Below the pieces are notes generated by a model that saw only the letters and a program-made list of their open reading frames with translations, made no database searches and was not told the DNA's origin. A stretch of 64,000 nt of DNA from contig NZ_CABFMN010000117.1 of assembly GCF_901875635.1 (NCBI RefSeq), forward strand, positions 62,001-126,000, read 5' to 3'. The stretch is from Xylophilus ampelinus. Its GTDB lineage: Bacteria; Pseudomonadota; Gammaproteobacteria; Burkholderiales; Burkholderiaceae_C. Position numbers and translations under genes: made by a program. How positions within the stretch are numbered: the stretch's first letter is position 1; every line of letters starts with the position of its first letter. Below, piece by piece: positions 15,809 through 27,478 of the stretch.

Positions 15809-16600
15809 TTAGCCCAGGGCCTTTGCCACCGCGCGCTGTGCGAGTACCGAGATCAGGTTGGCCCGGTAGGCCGCGGTGGCATGCAGGTCGCTGTTGAGTT
15901 CGCTGTCGTCGATGGCGACGCCGGCCGCCGATTCGGGCGTGAAGCTCTTCGACAGCGCCGCCTCGAGCCCTGCATGCCGGAAGACGCCGTTGCCGGCACC
16001 GGTCACGGCCACGCGCACGCCGCCGTCGAACTGCGCCACGAAGACGCCGACCAGCGGGAAGTGCGACGCCTTCTGGCGCAGCTTCTCGTAGGCCGCCTTC
16101 TTCGGCAGCGGGAAGCGGATCGCCTTGATCAGCTCGCCGTCCTCGAGGGCCGTGGTGAACAGGCCCTGGAAGAAATCGTCGGCCGCGATCTCGCGCTTCG
16201 TGGTGATCACGGTGGCGCCGGAGGCCAACACGGCGCTGGGGTAGCAGGCCGCCGGGTCGTTGTTCGCGACCGAGCCGCCCATCGTGCCCATCGCCCGCAC
16301 CTGCCGGTCGCCGATGCGCGAGGCCAGGTCGGCCAGCGCCGGGTAGGCCGACTTGACCTCGGCGCTGTTGGCCACCTCGAGGTGGCGCGACATGGCGCCG
16401 ATGACCAGCGCGTCGCCCTCCTTGCGGATGCCGGTCAGGTCCTTGCAGGCGCCGAGGTCGGCCAGTTGCTCGGGCGCCGACAGCCGCAGCTTCATCGAGG
16501 CCAGCAGGGTCTGTCCGCCCGCCAGGGGCTTGGCGCCGCCGGCCACGAGCTTCAAGGCGTTGTCCAGGGTGTCGGGACGTTCGAAGGTGAATGCGTACAT
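15809..16600 (-). CDS. coxM: CO dehydrogenase-like FAD-binding subunit (CoxM)
   Basis: This 263-residue flavoprotein subunit carries the two FAD-binding motifs of the xanthine dehydrogenase medium subunit: KPLAGGQTLLASMKLR (about residue 30) and RAMGTMGGSVANNDPAACYP (about residue 105). It passes electrons from the iron-sulfur subunit CoxS to the acceptor. The start ATG follows 12 bp after the coxL stop. The S-L-M gene order is that of form II systems, whereas classical form I operons run M-S-L. Confidence 0.9.
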   Translation of the reverse strand: MYAFTFERPDTLDNALKLVAGGAKPLAGGQTLLASMKLRLSAPEQLADLGACKDLTGIRKEGDALVIGAMSRHLEVANSAEVKSAYPALADLASRIGDRQVRAMGTMGGSVANNDPAACYPSAVLASGATVITTKREIAADDFFQGLFTTALEDGELIKAIRFPLPKKAAYEKLRQKASHFPLVGVFVAQFDGGVRVAVTGAGNGVFRHAGLEAALSKSFTPESAAGVAIDDSELNSDLHATAAYRANLISVLAQRAVAKALG

Positions 16601-16612
16601 GGTGTGTTCTCC

Positions 16613-19057
<2,445 letters not shown>

Positions 19058-19069
19058 GTCGGCCTCCGT

Positions 19070-19561
<492 letters not shown>

Positions 19562-19695
19562 GTGGCTGTCTCCGTGGGTGGTGATGGCTGGGCCGACGCC
19601 GGTGAAGGCGCGACCGTGCGATCTTGTTCGCCGTGCCTGCCCCACTCCCTAGGCAAAACCCTAGGCGGTTGCGCGGCCTGCGCGAAATTCTCAAA

Positions 19696-20838
19696 ATGGA
19701 ACAGCTTCCCGCCCTCCCCACGATGACCTCCCCCGTACGCATGCTCGCGCTGCCCGACCGCGGCGCACTGATCGCGCAGGCGCGCCACGCCTGGCTGCAC
19801 GGCGGTGCGTCGGCCGGCCCCGCGCCGCTCGCACCGTGGATCGCGCGCTCCTGGCAGCGCTGCCTGGCGGCCGGCCGCACGCCCGACCAGCGCGTGGTCT
19901 TCGACGCCGTCGCCCCCTCGGCGCAGCAGCAGGCCAAGGAGCGGCACGGGCCCTTGCTGGGTGCGGCGCGGCCGGTGCTCGAACGCCTCTCGCGCGCCAT
20001 CGCAGGCACCCGCTATTTCGCGATGCTGACCGACGCGCAAGGCACCGTGATCGAGGTCGGTCCTCTGTCGGGCCACGACGACCCAGCCACGCGCAACATC
20101 GCTCGGGTGGGCGTCGACCTGTCCGAGCGTGCCGTGGGCACCACCGCCATCGGCGCCGCGCTGGCCGAGCAGAGCGCCGTCTGGCTGCACCGCGGCGAAC
20201 ATTTCTTCGACGACACCAGCGTCTACACCTGCGCCGGCGCGCCGCTGTTCGACCCGCAGGGCCGTTGCGCCGGCATGCTCGACCTTACGGGCGTGAACGT
20301 GATCGAGCGGCCCGAGCTGCAGCACCTGGCCGAGCATTCGGCGCGCGCGATCCAGAACGCCTGGTTGCGCAGCCTGCCCTGCGCGCTGCTGCTGCAGTTC
20401 AACTGGCCCGGCAGCCTGGCGGCGCTGGAAGCCGGGGTGGACGGCGATGGCCTGCTGTGCCTCGACGCCGACGGGCTGGTGCTCGGCGCCAACACCATCG
20501 CCCGGCAACTGCTGCCGTTGCCATCCCAGGGCCGGGCGGCGGCGACCGACCTTTTCGCGGTGCCGACCTCGCTGCTCTTCGACGCGGCCGCGCGCCACCC
20601 CACCCCGGCGGAGGTGCCGCTGTGGTCGGGCCTGCGGCTGCACCTGCGCGCGCTGCGGCGCGACGGCCGCGCCACCGCCGGCACCGCCCCGGCCGCGCGC
20701 CTGCGGGACGTGCAGGCCTCGCTCATCGAGCAGGCGGTGCGCGAGGCGCGTGGCAACGTGGCCGAGGCCGCGCGTGCACTGGGTGTCAGCCGGGCCACCG
20801 TCTACAGAAAGCTCTCGGCCGGCACGGGCAAGCGCTGA
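19696..20838 (+). CDS. AcoR-like GAF/Fis-type transcriptional regulator without AAA+ domain
   Basis: This 380-residue protein has the N-terminal part of AcoR/sigma-54 activators: SWQRCLAAGRTPDQ, then a GAF-like domain (about residues 80-200) containing RNIARVGVDLSERAVGTTAIGAAL. It ends with a Fis-type helix-turn-helix (ARGNVAEAARALGVSRATVYRKLS). The central AAA+ domain with Walker motifs and the GAFTGA loop that touches sigma-54 is absent, so it is unlikely to activate sigma-54 promoters in the classical way. It is divergent from coxS with a 134 bp gap, a position that suggests control of the cox operon. ATG codons at 19624 and 19723 are alternative starts. Confidence 0.8.
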   Translation: MEQLPALPTMTSPVRMLALPDRGALIAQARHAWLHGGASAGPAPLAPWIARSWQRCLAAGRTPDQRVVFDAVAPSAQQQAKERHGPLLGAARPVLERLSRAIAGTRYFAMLTDAQGTVIEVGPLSGHDDPATRNIARVGVDLSERAVGTTAIGAALAEQSAVWLHRGEHFFDDTSVYTCAGAPLFDPQGRCAGMLDLTGVNVIERPELQHLAEHSARAIQNAWLRSLPCALLLQFNWPGSLAALEAGVDGDGLLCLDADGLVLGANTIARQLLPLPSQGRAAATDLFAVPTSLLFDAAARHPTPAEVPLWSGLRLHLRALRRDGRATAGTAPAARLRDVQASLIEQAVREARGNVAEAARALGVSRATVYRKLSAGTGKR

Positions 20839-20879
20839 GTGCCCCTGCAACCCTGGCAGCGGCAAACCACAATGGCCCG

Positions 20880-21200
20880 ATGACCCAGCCCTACGAACCC
20901 GAACAGACCACCCGCGCCGAGGTCGACGCGCAGCGCGGTCTCGCCCTGATCGAATTCGGCACCAACTGGTGCGGCATCTGCAAGGGCGCGCAGCCCGCCA
21001 TCGCCGAGGCGCTGGCCGATGCGCCGGCCGGCCTGCAGCACCTCAAGGTCGAGGACGGCAGCGGCCGCCCGCTGGGCCGCAGCTTCGGCGTGAAGCTCTG
21101 GCCCACGCTGGTCTTCCTGCGCGACGGGATGGAGGTGGCCCGCGTCGTACGGCCCGCGAATGCCGGCGCGGTGCGCGAGGCGATGGCCCAACTGGGCTGA
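20880..21200 (+). CDS. Thioredoxin family protein
   Basis: This 106-residue protein has a thioredoxin fold without signal peptide. The active site reads NWCGICKGAQP instead of the usual WCGPC, so both redox cysteines are kept but proline is replaced by isoleucine, which in thioredoxins shifts the redox potential and pKa. The cis-proline loop LWPTLVFLRDG is present. It is a cytoplasmic thiol-disulfide exchanger of unknown target. It follows the cox regulator by 41 bp and may be co-transcribed with it. Confidence 0.85.
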   Translation: MTQPYEPEQTTRAEVDAQRGLALIEFGTNWCGICKGAQPAIAEALADAPAGLQHLKVEDGSGRPLGRSFGVKLWPTLVFLRDGMEVARVVRPANAGAVREAMAQLG

Positions 21201-21220
21201 AGCCGAACGGGCGGTGCTCC

Positions 21221-21988
21221 TCAGGCCGGCAGCGCCAGCACCAGCGCTACGGGATCGACCCGGGCCGCCACGCGCTGCCGGCGCCGCAACCCGCTGCCGG
21301 CCGGCGCAAAACCCACCACCTCCATCGCCGCGCCGTCCAGTTGCAGCGCCACCTCGTCGCCCTCAGGGCTGCGAACGATCTCCGCGACGACGCCCTGGAG
21401 CCGATTGCTCGCCCGCCCCCGCGCCGCGACCTCGACCCGCACTGCCGTCGCCTTGCACAGCGCCAGCGCCTGCATGCCCGCCGCGAGGCCGAGCAGTTCC
21501 GCACTCTCGCGCGTGATGCGTGCCCGCAACTGCTGCGCCGAGTCGCCCAGCGCCAGGGTGGCGTGCAAGGTCGGGCCCGTGCCTTCGAGCACCTCGATGC
21601 GCACCGGCCACTGGTTGCGCATGCTGGTGCGAATCGCCAGCCCCGCCACCGCCGCACCGGCACCCGGTGCAGGCCATAGCGTGCTGCGCGCCGCGAGCAG
21701 TTCGTCGGCCATGGTCAGCAGCCGCACGCCCTCGGCGGTGAGCACCGCGCCGCCGCCGCCCGCGCCGCCCACGGCCTTGTCCACCAGCGGCACACCCGCG
21801 AGGTTGGTGAGGGTCGCCACCGCCTGCCAGGCGGCCTTGTAGCTCACGCCGGCGTCGCGCGCAGCCTGCGAGATGCTGCCGCTGCGGCCGATGGCACGCA
21901 GGATGTCGATGCGCTTGTCGGCCGCCTTGTGGCCCAGCGCGTCCATGAAGCCCGGCGGCGGCCTGCGGCGGGATGCGGGTTCGGTCAT
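21221..21988 (-). CDS. modE: Molybdate-responsive transcriptional regulator ModE
   Basis: This 255-residue regulator has an N-terminal winged helix-turn-helix (RSGSISQAARDAGVSYKAAWQAV, about residues 35-58) and two C-terminal TOBE/Mop-like modules that bind molybdate. ModE represses molybdate uptake when molybdate is plentiful and can activate molybdoenzyme genes. It is divergent from modA, with 153 bp between the starts containing a strong inverted repeat at 22114-22136. The length is close to the E. coli protein (262 residues). Adjacent molybdenum-hydroxylase genes fit this context. Confidence 0.92.
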   Translation of the reverse strand: MTEPASRRRPPPGFMDALGHKAADKRIDILRAIGRSGSISQAARDAGVSYKAAWQAVATLTNLAGVPLVDKAVGGAGGGGAVLTAEGVRLLTMADELLAARSTLWPAPGAGAAVAGLAIRTSMRNQWPVRIEVLEGTGPTLHATLALGDSAQQLRARITRESAELLGLAAGMQALALCKATAVRVEVAARGRASNRLQGVVAEIVRSPEGDEVALQLDGAAMEVVGFAPAGSGLRRRQRVAARVDPVALVLALPA

Positions 21989-22113
21989 GGCGGCATTGTG
22001 CGACCGCGGGACGACGGCGCTGTTCCCTTGTTGAATCACGCCGACACGAAACGGACGCTCGCCGGCTGCCTGCGCACGTTTCGCCGCAGCTCGATCATCA
22101 GCCGCTATGATTT

Positions 22114-22136
22114 CGCTATTCCACTTTTGAATAGCG
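22114..22136. promoter_or_regulatory. Putative ModE operator
   Basis: Perfect inverted repeat CGCTATT-N9-AATAGCG between divergent modE and modA, ending 5 bp before the modA ATG. It resembles the ModE box half-site CGNTATAT. Its position over the modA ribosome site and start region fits repression of modABC. Confidence 0.65.
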
Positions 22137-22141
22137 AGAGC

Positions 22142-22909
22142 ATGGGCATGCAAACACACCGCGGGTTGCGCATGGTTGCGCTGGTTCTTGGCCTGGCGAT
22201 GGTCAGCCCCGCGCTGTGGGCGCAGGAGATCGTCGTGTCGGCGGCAGCCAGCCTCACGAACGCCTTCCAGGCCGTCGGCCAGGCCTGGGAGAAGGCCAAT
22301 CCCGGACACAAGGCCACGTTCAACTTCGCCGCATCGGGCGCGCTGCTGGCGCAGATGCAGCAGGGCGCGCCCGTCGATGTCTTCGCCTCGGCCGACCAGC
22401 CCACGATGGACAAGGCGGTGGCCGCCAAGCTCATCGTCTCCGGCTCACGCGCCGACTTCGTGAAGAACGAACTGGTCCTCGTCGTCCCGGCGAAATCGGC
22501 GCTCGCGCCGAAGGCGCTGAGCGACCTGAGCGGCCCCGACTACAGGCGCATCTCCGCCGGGACGCCGGCCTCGGTGCCGGTGGGCCGCTACACCATGAAC
22601 GTGGTCGAACAGGCAGGCCTCGCGGCGGCGCTGCAGCCCAAATGGATCTACGGCGAGAGCGTGCGCCAGGTGCTCGACTACGTGGCGCGCGGCGAGGTCG
22701 ATGCCGGATTCGTCTACCGCACCGACGCGCTGGTGAAGAAGGACGAAACGCGGGTGGCGCTGCTCGTGCCGACCACCTCGCCCGTGACCTATCCCATCGC
22801 CCAGCTGGCCGCCAGCAAGCAGCCGGCCGCCGCGCAGTCCTTCATCGCGTTCGTGAAAAGCCCGCAAGGCCAGCAGATCCTCGGCAGCTTCGGCTTTTCC
22901 AGGCCCTGA
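22142..22909 (+). CDS. modA: Molybdate ABC transporter substrate-binding protein ModA
   Basis: This 255-residue protein has a signal peptide ending in PALWAQ and the ModA core beginning EIVVSAAASLTNAFQAVGQAWEKANPG. The conserved serine pair of the oxyanion site lies in SAAASL and in NFAASGALLAQ, with the valine/aspartate/tyrosine loop GAPVDVFASADQPTMDKA following. It binds molybdate or tungstate in the periplasm and delivers it to ModBC. ATG codons at 22142 and 22148 are both possible starts; purines GCGAGAG stand in front. It is controlled by ModE through the adjacent palindrome (inference). Confidence 0.93.
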   Translation: MGMQTHRGLRMVALVLGLAMVSPALWAQEIVVSAAASLTNAFQAVGQAWEKANPGHKATFNFAASGALLAQMQQGAPVDVFASADQPTMDKAVAAKLIVSGSRADFVKNELVLVVPAKSALAPKALSDLSGPDYRRISAGTPASVPVGRYTMNVVEQAGLAAALQPKWIYGESVRQVLDYVARGEVDAGFVYRTDALVKKDETRVALLVPTTSPVTYPIAQLAASKQPAAAQSFIAFVKSPQGQQILGSFGFSRP

Positions 22910-22950
22910 CCCGCAACGCCCTGCGCCGCCATCCGCGAGACACCGCGCCC

Positions 22951-23604
22951 GTGTTCACCCCGCTCTGGCTGACCCTGAAGGTCGCCCTCCTCGCCACGCT
23001 CTTCGCCGGTGCCGCGGGCATTGCCCTGGGCTGGTGGATGGCACGCAAGCGCTTTGCCGGCCACTCCCTCGTCGACGCCGCGCTGGTGCTGCCCATGGTG
23101 CTGCCGCCCACGGTGCTGGGCTACTACCTCATCGTGCTGGTGGGCCGCAACGGCGTCATCGGCCAATGGCTGGACCGGTGGTTCGGCATCACCCTGCTCT
23201 TCACCTGGCAGGGCGCGGTGCTGGCGGCCGCGGTGGTGTCGCTGCCGCTGATCTACAAGGCCGCGCGCGCAGCCTTCGAAGAGACCGACGGCCGCTTCGC
23301 GCAGGCCGCGCGCACGCTGGGGGCCGGCGAGTGGGAGGTGTTCTGGCGCATCTCGCTGCCGCTGGCGCTGCGCGGCATCGGTGCCGGGCTGGCGCTGACC
23401 TTCGCTCGGGCGATGGGCGAGTTCGGCGCGACGCTGATGATCGCGGGCAACCTGCCCGGTCGCACGCAGACGCTGTCGGTGGCGGTCTACGCGGCCGTGC
23501 AGGCGGGCGACGACCGGCTGGCGCTGACGCTCACGCTCGTGATCTCGACTGTGTGCATCGTGCTGCTGGTGCTGGCCAACCGGCTGCTGCAGGCCCGGCA
23601 CTGA
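22951..23604 (+). CDS. modB: Molybdate ABC transporter permease ModB
   Basis: This 217-residue inner-membrane permease has five or six helices and the EAA-type loop for contact with the ATPase (ARTLGAGEWEVFWRISLPLALRGIGAG). The downstream FARAMGEFGATLMIAGNLPGRTQTLSVAVY is a ModB hallmark. I take the GTG at 22951 as start, giving the first helix FTPLWLTLKVALLATLF directly; no ATG is available in this frame nearby. It lies 41 bp after modA and 2 bp before modC. Confidence 0.9.
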   Translation: MFTPLWLTLKVALLATLFAGAAGIALGWWMARKRFAGHSLVDAALVLPMVLPPTVLGYYLIVLVGRNGVIGQWLDRWFGITLLFTWQGAVLAAAVVSLPLIYKAARAAFEETDGRFAQAARTLGAGEWEVFWRISLPLALRGIGAGLALTFARAMGEFGATLMIAGNLPGRTQTLSVAVYAAVQAGDDRLALTLTLVISTVCIVLLVLANRLLQARH

Positions 23605-23606
23605 GC

Positions 23607-24269
23607 ATGCTCGACGTCCACATCCGTCTCACCCTGCAGTCGCCCGAGCGCAGCTTCGCGGTCGACGCGGCCTTTCGCTCCACCGCGCACCGCACGGCGC
23701 TGCTGGGGCCCTCGGGCTCTGGCAAGTCGACCGCGCTGCAGGCCATCGCCGGCTTGCTGCCGGGGGTGCAGGGCCACGTGCGCGTCGACGGGCAGGCCCT
23801 GCTCGACAGCGCCCTGGGCATCGACCGTCCGGCACGCGAGCGCGGCGTGGGATTCGTGTTCCAGGACTACGCGCTGTTCCCGCACCTCACGGTGCACCAG
23901 AACCTGTGCTTCGGCGTGCGGCGGCTGGGGCGCGCGCCAACGCCCGAGGCGATGGAGCGGGTCGAGGCACTCATGGCGCAGTTCGACATCGAGCCGCTGC
24001 GCCGCGCCTACCCGCGCCACCTCTCAGGTGGCCAGCGCCAGCGCGTGGCCCTGGCGCGCGCACTGGCGATCGCGCCGCGCCTGCTGCTGCTGGACGAACC
24101 CCTGTCGGCGCTGGACACCGAGCTGCGCACCCGCCTGCGCGCCGAGCTGGCGCAGATGCTGGCGCGCGTGCAGGTACCGACCTTGCTGGTCACGCACGAC
24201 CCGCAGGACGTCGAGGCGCTCGCCGAGTCGGTGGTGCGGCTCGATGGCGGCCGCGTCGTGGCCGGCTGA
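23607..24269 (+). CDS. modC: Molybdate ABC transporter ATP-binding protein ModC, short form
   Basis: This 220-residue ABC ATPase has Walker A GPSGSGKSTALQ, Q-loop FVFQDYALFPHLTV, signature LSGGQRQRVALARA and Walker B RLLLLDEPLSALD with the switch histidine in LLVTHDPQD. E. coli ModC is about 350 residues because of a C-terminal Mop/TOBE domain; here the protein stops right after the ATPase core (LDGGRVVAG), so that regulatory domain is missing. The ATPase itself is intact. It is the third gene of modABC. Confidence 0.9.
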   Translation: MLDVHIRLTLQSPERSFAVDAAFRSTAHRTALLGPSGSGKSTALQAIAGLLPGVQGHVRVDGQALLDSALGIDRPARERGVGFVFQDYALFPHLTVHQNLCFGVRRLGRAPTPEAMERVEALMAQFDIEPLRRAYPRHLSGGQRQRVALARALAIAPRLLLLDEPLSALDTELRTRLRAELAQMLARVQVPTLLVTHDPQDVEALAESVVRLDGGRVVAG

Positions 24270-24276
24270 AGGGGCG

Positions 24277-24654
24277 TCAGGCACCAACGGGCACCTTGTC
24301 GAGAAAGCCAGTGACGCGGGCCAGCTTGCCACCCGCGAGTTCGACGAAGTCGGTGCCCTGGATCAGGTCTTCGGCGCCGGCGGGGCCGAGCGTCCACGAG
24401 AAGCGCAGGTGCTCCCCATGCGCATCGGGGCGACCCAGGAGCGCGAAGCGAAAGCCCGGGTAGCGCTGGTGCACGGCGCCGACCAGGTCGCTGATCGGGC
24501 CATGGCCGCGGCCCTGCATGAGCGGATCGACGTAGTGCGCGTCGTCGCGCCAGCCTGCGCGCAGCAGTTCGGCGCGACGCTCGGCGTCGGTCTCGTTCCA
24601 CAGCGCGATGTAGTCGAGTGCGACGGATTCGGCGGCGATGGGGGCGGTGTTCAT
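24277..24654 (-). CDS. SnoaL-like / NTF2-fold nuclear transport factor 2 family protein
   Basis: This 125-residue protein has the NTF2/SnoaL pattern: a helical start (DYIALWNETDAERRAELLRAGWRDDAHYVDPLMQGRGHGPI), a central VHQRYPGFRFAL strand and FSWTLGPAGAEDLIQGTDFVEL at the end. This cone-shaped fold binds small hydrophobic molecules; in SnoaL it is a cyclase, but most bacterial copies have no assigned reaction. The preceding AGGAGATCGCC is a plausible ribosome site. It is convergent with modC, 7 bp apart. Confidence 0.75.
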   Translation of the reverse strand: MNTAPIAAESVALDYIALWNETDAERRAELLRAGWRDDAHYVDPLMQGRGHGPISDLVGAVHQRYPGFRFALLGRPDAHGEHLRFSWTLGPAGAEDLIQGTDFVELAGGKLARVTGFLDKVPVGA

Positions 24655-24761
24655 GGCGATCTCCTGAAGAAGGGATGGGCCGCTTGCGGCGGGGTGAGGG
24701 AATGCTCGCCGCGTGAGCGCCGTCGGTCGATGACGTGCCAGGTCATGGCCGGCACATCGAC

Positions 24762-24825
24762 GTTTCAAGGAAAAAGTGGCCACAACGAGCATCCGGCCTG
24801 CGCAAGCAGCTATGGTTTCGATAGC
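24762..24825 (-). repeat. Palindromic REP-like element, copy 3
   Basis: Read on the minus strand: palindrome GCTATCGAAACCATAGCT, then GCTTGCGCAGGCCGGA and the tail GGCCACTTTTTCCTTGAAA. It fills much of the 283 bp gap between the SnoaL-like gene and the histidine kinase. Confidence 0.85.
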
Positions 24826-24937
24826 AACCGCCGGCCATGCGATTGCGGACTCCGCTGACACGCCGGCACCGAGCCTGCTGCCCATAATCCGCCGCGACCT
24901 TCGCGCACCGCGCCACCTGCCCACCCCCTCACTCACC

Positions 24938-27382
24938 ATGTCCGCCGCCCCCGCCCCCGACCGCTGGCCCTACGCGCCGGGGGAGGCCGCCGCCTGCATC
25001 CGGGCGCTCTCCGACACCGAAACGCCGCTGGGCCCACGCTCGCAGTGGTCTGCGGCGCTGCGCACCACCATCGACCTGATCCTGCCTTCGCAGGCCGAGA
25101 TCGTGGTGTTCTGGGGCCCGCAGTTCGTCGCCTTCTACAACGACACCTACGCCCCCACCATCGGCGCCAAGCACCCCGCCGCGATGGGCCGGCCGGCACG
25201 GGAGCACTGGAGCGAACTGTGGGACGACCTGCACCCGCTGCTGGAGCGCGTGCTCGTGCTGGGCGAGACGGTATCGGCCAAGGACCGTCCCTTCCAGATC
25301 AACCGCCACGGCCACATGGAGGAGGTGTTCTTCGACATCTCCTACTCGCCCGTGCGCGAGCACGACGGCAGCGTGGGGGGCGTGCTGTGCATCGTGAGCG
25401 AGACCACGCCACGCGTGAACGCGACGCGGCAGCTCGCCGCCAGCGAAGAACACCTGCGCGAGTTGCACGAGCAGTGGCGGCTGGCCCAGGCGGCCGGTGG
25501 CGTGGGGGTGTTCGTGCTCGACATCCAGCGCGACACGCTCACCGCGTCGCCGGGCTTCTGCCGCATCTTCGGCCTGCCGGAGCGTGAAGTGCATGCGCCC
25601 GAGGACGTGCAGCGCCTTCGCACCGACAGCGCCGACGGCGACCCGGTGTCCACGCGCGAATCGCGCAGCCGCGGCACGGCGCCGCTGGACGTCGAGTACC
25701 CGATACGCCGCGCCGACGACGGCGCACTGCGCTGGATCTGGCGCCGCGCCGAGATCGTCCGAGACGCCCACGGCCAGCCGCTGCTGATGCGCGGCGTGGT
25801 GCAGGACGTGACGGAGCGCCACGAGGCGCGCCTGGCACTGGCGCAGCTCAACGCCTCGCTGGAGCAGCGCGTGCAGGAGCGCACGCGCGAGCTCAACCGC
25901 ATCTGGTCGCTGTCGGCCGACCTCATGATCTCCGTCGGCTTCGACGGCCGGATCGTGTCGGTCAACCCGGCGTGGACGCAGGTGCTCGGCTGGCCCGATG
26001 AAACCCTGGTGGGCACCGACGTGCTCGCCTTGCTCCATCCCGAGGACGTCGAACCGTCGCGCCATGCCCTGGGCCAACTCGTGCGGGGCGAGCACCTGCT
26101 GCGCTACGAGAACCGCTTCCGCCACCAGGACGGCAGCTACCGCACCTTCTCCTGGACCGCCGTGCCCGACACTTCGGGCCAGATCCACGCCGTGGGCCGA
26201 GACGTCACGGCCCTGCGAGAGTCGGAACAACGGCTGCGCCACAGCCAGAAGATGGAGGCCATCGGCCAGCTCACCGGCGGCATCGCGCACGACTTCAACA
26301 ACATGCTTCAGGGCATCACCGGCGCCATCGAGGTGATGCGCCGGCGCGTGGCGGCGGGCCGCACCACCGACCTGGACCGCTTCATGGACAGCGCCACCCA
26401 GTCGGCGCAGCGCGCGGCTTCGCTGGTGCAGCGGCTGCTCGCCTTCTCGCGCCGCCAGTCGCTGGACTTGAAACCCGTGGATGTGAATGCGCTCATCGGG
26501 TCGATGGAGGAGCTCATGCGCCGCTCGCTCGGCGAGCAGGTGCGCCTGGCGGTGCAGCTGGCGCCCGACGCCCGCCACGCGTTGGGCGACGAGAGCCAGC
26601 TCGAGAGCGCGATCCTCAACCTCGCGATCAATGCGCGCGATGCCATGCCGGACGGTGGCGAGCTGCGCATCTCCACCACCAACGTTCAGCTGGGCGAAGC
26701 CGAGGTGCGTGCCTTCGAGGGCGTGCCACCGGGCGACTACCTCGCCATCGCCGTCGCCGACAGCGGCAGCGGCATGTCGGCCGATGTGCTGGCCCGCGCC
26801 TTCGATCCCTTCTTCACCACCAAGCCGATCGGCCAGGGCACGGGTCTCGGCCTCTCGATGGTCTACGGCTTTGCGCGCCAGTCGCGCGGGCTGGTGCAGA
26901 TCGAAAGCGCGCCGGGCCGGGGCACCACCGTCACCCTGTGCCTGCCCCATGCGCCGCGGGCCGCGGCACCGGCGGCGGCGCGCGAAGTGGCCGCGCTGCC
27001 CCAGGGCGACGGCGAGGTGGTGCTCGTGGTGGAGGACGACCCGGGCGTGCGCCTGCTGGTGCGCGAGGTTCTGGCCGAACTGGGCTACCACGCGCTGGAG
27101 GCGGCCGACGGGCAGGCCGCGCTGCCGATCCTGCAGTCGCAGGCGCGCATCGACCTCCTGGTGAGCGACGTCGGGTTGCCGGGGCTCAACGGCCGCCAGG
27201 TGGCCGAGATCGCGCGCCAGCACCGCGAGCGCCTGCCGGTGCTGTTCATGACGGGCTATGCCGAATACGCCACCAACCGCGCCGAGTTCCTCGCGCCCGG
27301 GATGCACATGATCGGCAAGCCATTCGCGGTCGACCAGCTGGCGCACCGCATCCGCGCGCTGATGCGCGGCGTGGAGCCCTGA
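24938..27382 (+). CDS. PAS-domain hybrid sensor histidine kinase/response regulator
   Basis: This 814-residue protein has no clear membrane helix, so it is probably cytoplasmic. The N-terminal ~440 residues contain about three PAS/GAF-like sensor modules; one reads [18 protein letters not shown] and the last two end in [14 protein letters not shown] and [16 protein letters not shown] HisKA dimerisation domain follows with phosphoacceptor His451 in [12 protein letters not shown]. The HATPase shows the N box [14 protein letters not shown] and G box [19 protein letters not shown]-terminal receiver domain carries Asp744 in [15 protein letters not shown] and lysine in MIGKPF. No partner regulator is adjacent, so the output pathway is unknown. 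The start at 24938 is the ATG closest to conserved sequence. Confidence 0.88.
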   Translation: MSAAPAPDRWPYAPGEAAACIRALSDTETPLGPRSQWSAALRTTIDLILPSQAEIVVFWGPQFVAFYNDTYAPTIGAKHPAAMGRPAREHWSELWDDLHPLLERVLVLGETVSAKDRPFQINRHGHMEEVFFDISYSPVREHDGSVGGVLCIVSETTPRVNATRQLAASEEHLRELHEQWRLAQAAGGVGVFVLDIQRDTLTASPGFCRIFGLPEREVHAPEDVQRLRTDSADGDPVSTRESRSRGTAPLDVEYPIRRADDGALRWIWRRAEIVRDAHGQPLLMRGVVQDVTERHEARLALAQLNASLEQRVQERTRELNRIWSLSADLMISVGFDGRIVSVNPAWTQVLGWPDETLVGTDVLALLHPEDVEPSRHALGQLVRGEHLLRYENRFRHQDGSYRTFSWTAVPDTSGQIHAVGRDVTALRESEQRLRHSQKMEAIGQLTGGIAHDFNNMLQGITGAIEVMRRRVAAGRTTDLDRFMDSATQSAQRAASLVQRLLAFSRRQSLDLKPVDVNALIGSMEELMRRSLGEQVRLAVQLAPDARHALGDESQLESAILNLAINARDAMPDGGELRISTTNVQLGEAEVRAFEGVPPGDYLAIAVADSGSGMSADVLARAFDPFFTTKPIGQGTGLGLSMVYGFARQSRGLVQIESAPGRGTTVTLCLPHAPRAAAPAAAREVAALPQGDGEVVLVVEDDPGVRLLVREVLAELGYHALEAADGQAALPILQSQARIDLLVSDVGLPGLNGRQVAEIARQHRERLPVLFMTGYAEYATNRAEFLAPGMHMIGKPFAVDQLAHRIRALMRGVEP

Positions 27383-27406
27383 GCTCGCCCACGCGGTACC
27401 GCAGCG

Positions 27407-27471
27407 AAATTTGGAAGAAATCGGGCCGCAGCGCCCGTCCTGCTTGCAGGATCAGCTATCGATTCGATAGC
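27407..27471 (-). repeat. Palindromic REP-like element, copy 4
   Basis: Read on the minus strand: GCTATCGAATCGATAGCT, then AGCAGGACGGGCGCTGCGG and the tail CCCGATTTCTTCCAAATTT. It separates two convergent genes (histidine kinase and EgtB/SenA-like) and may act as a bidirectional hairpin. Confidence 0.85.
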
Positions 27472-27478
27472 AAATCGA

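Noticed and set aside
22102..22120. GCTATGATTTCGCTATT before modA as another copy of the REP-like family
   Set aside because: It lacks the ATAGC partner and the second hairpin; the perfect CGCTATT/AATAGCG palindrome fits a ModE site better.
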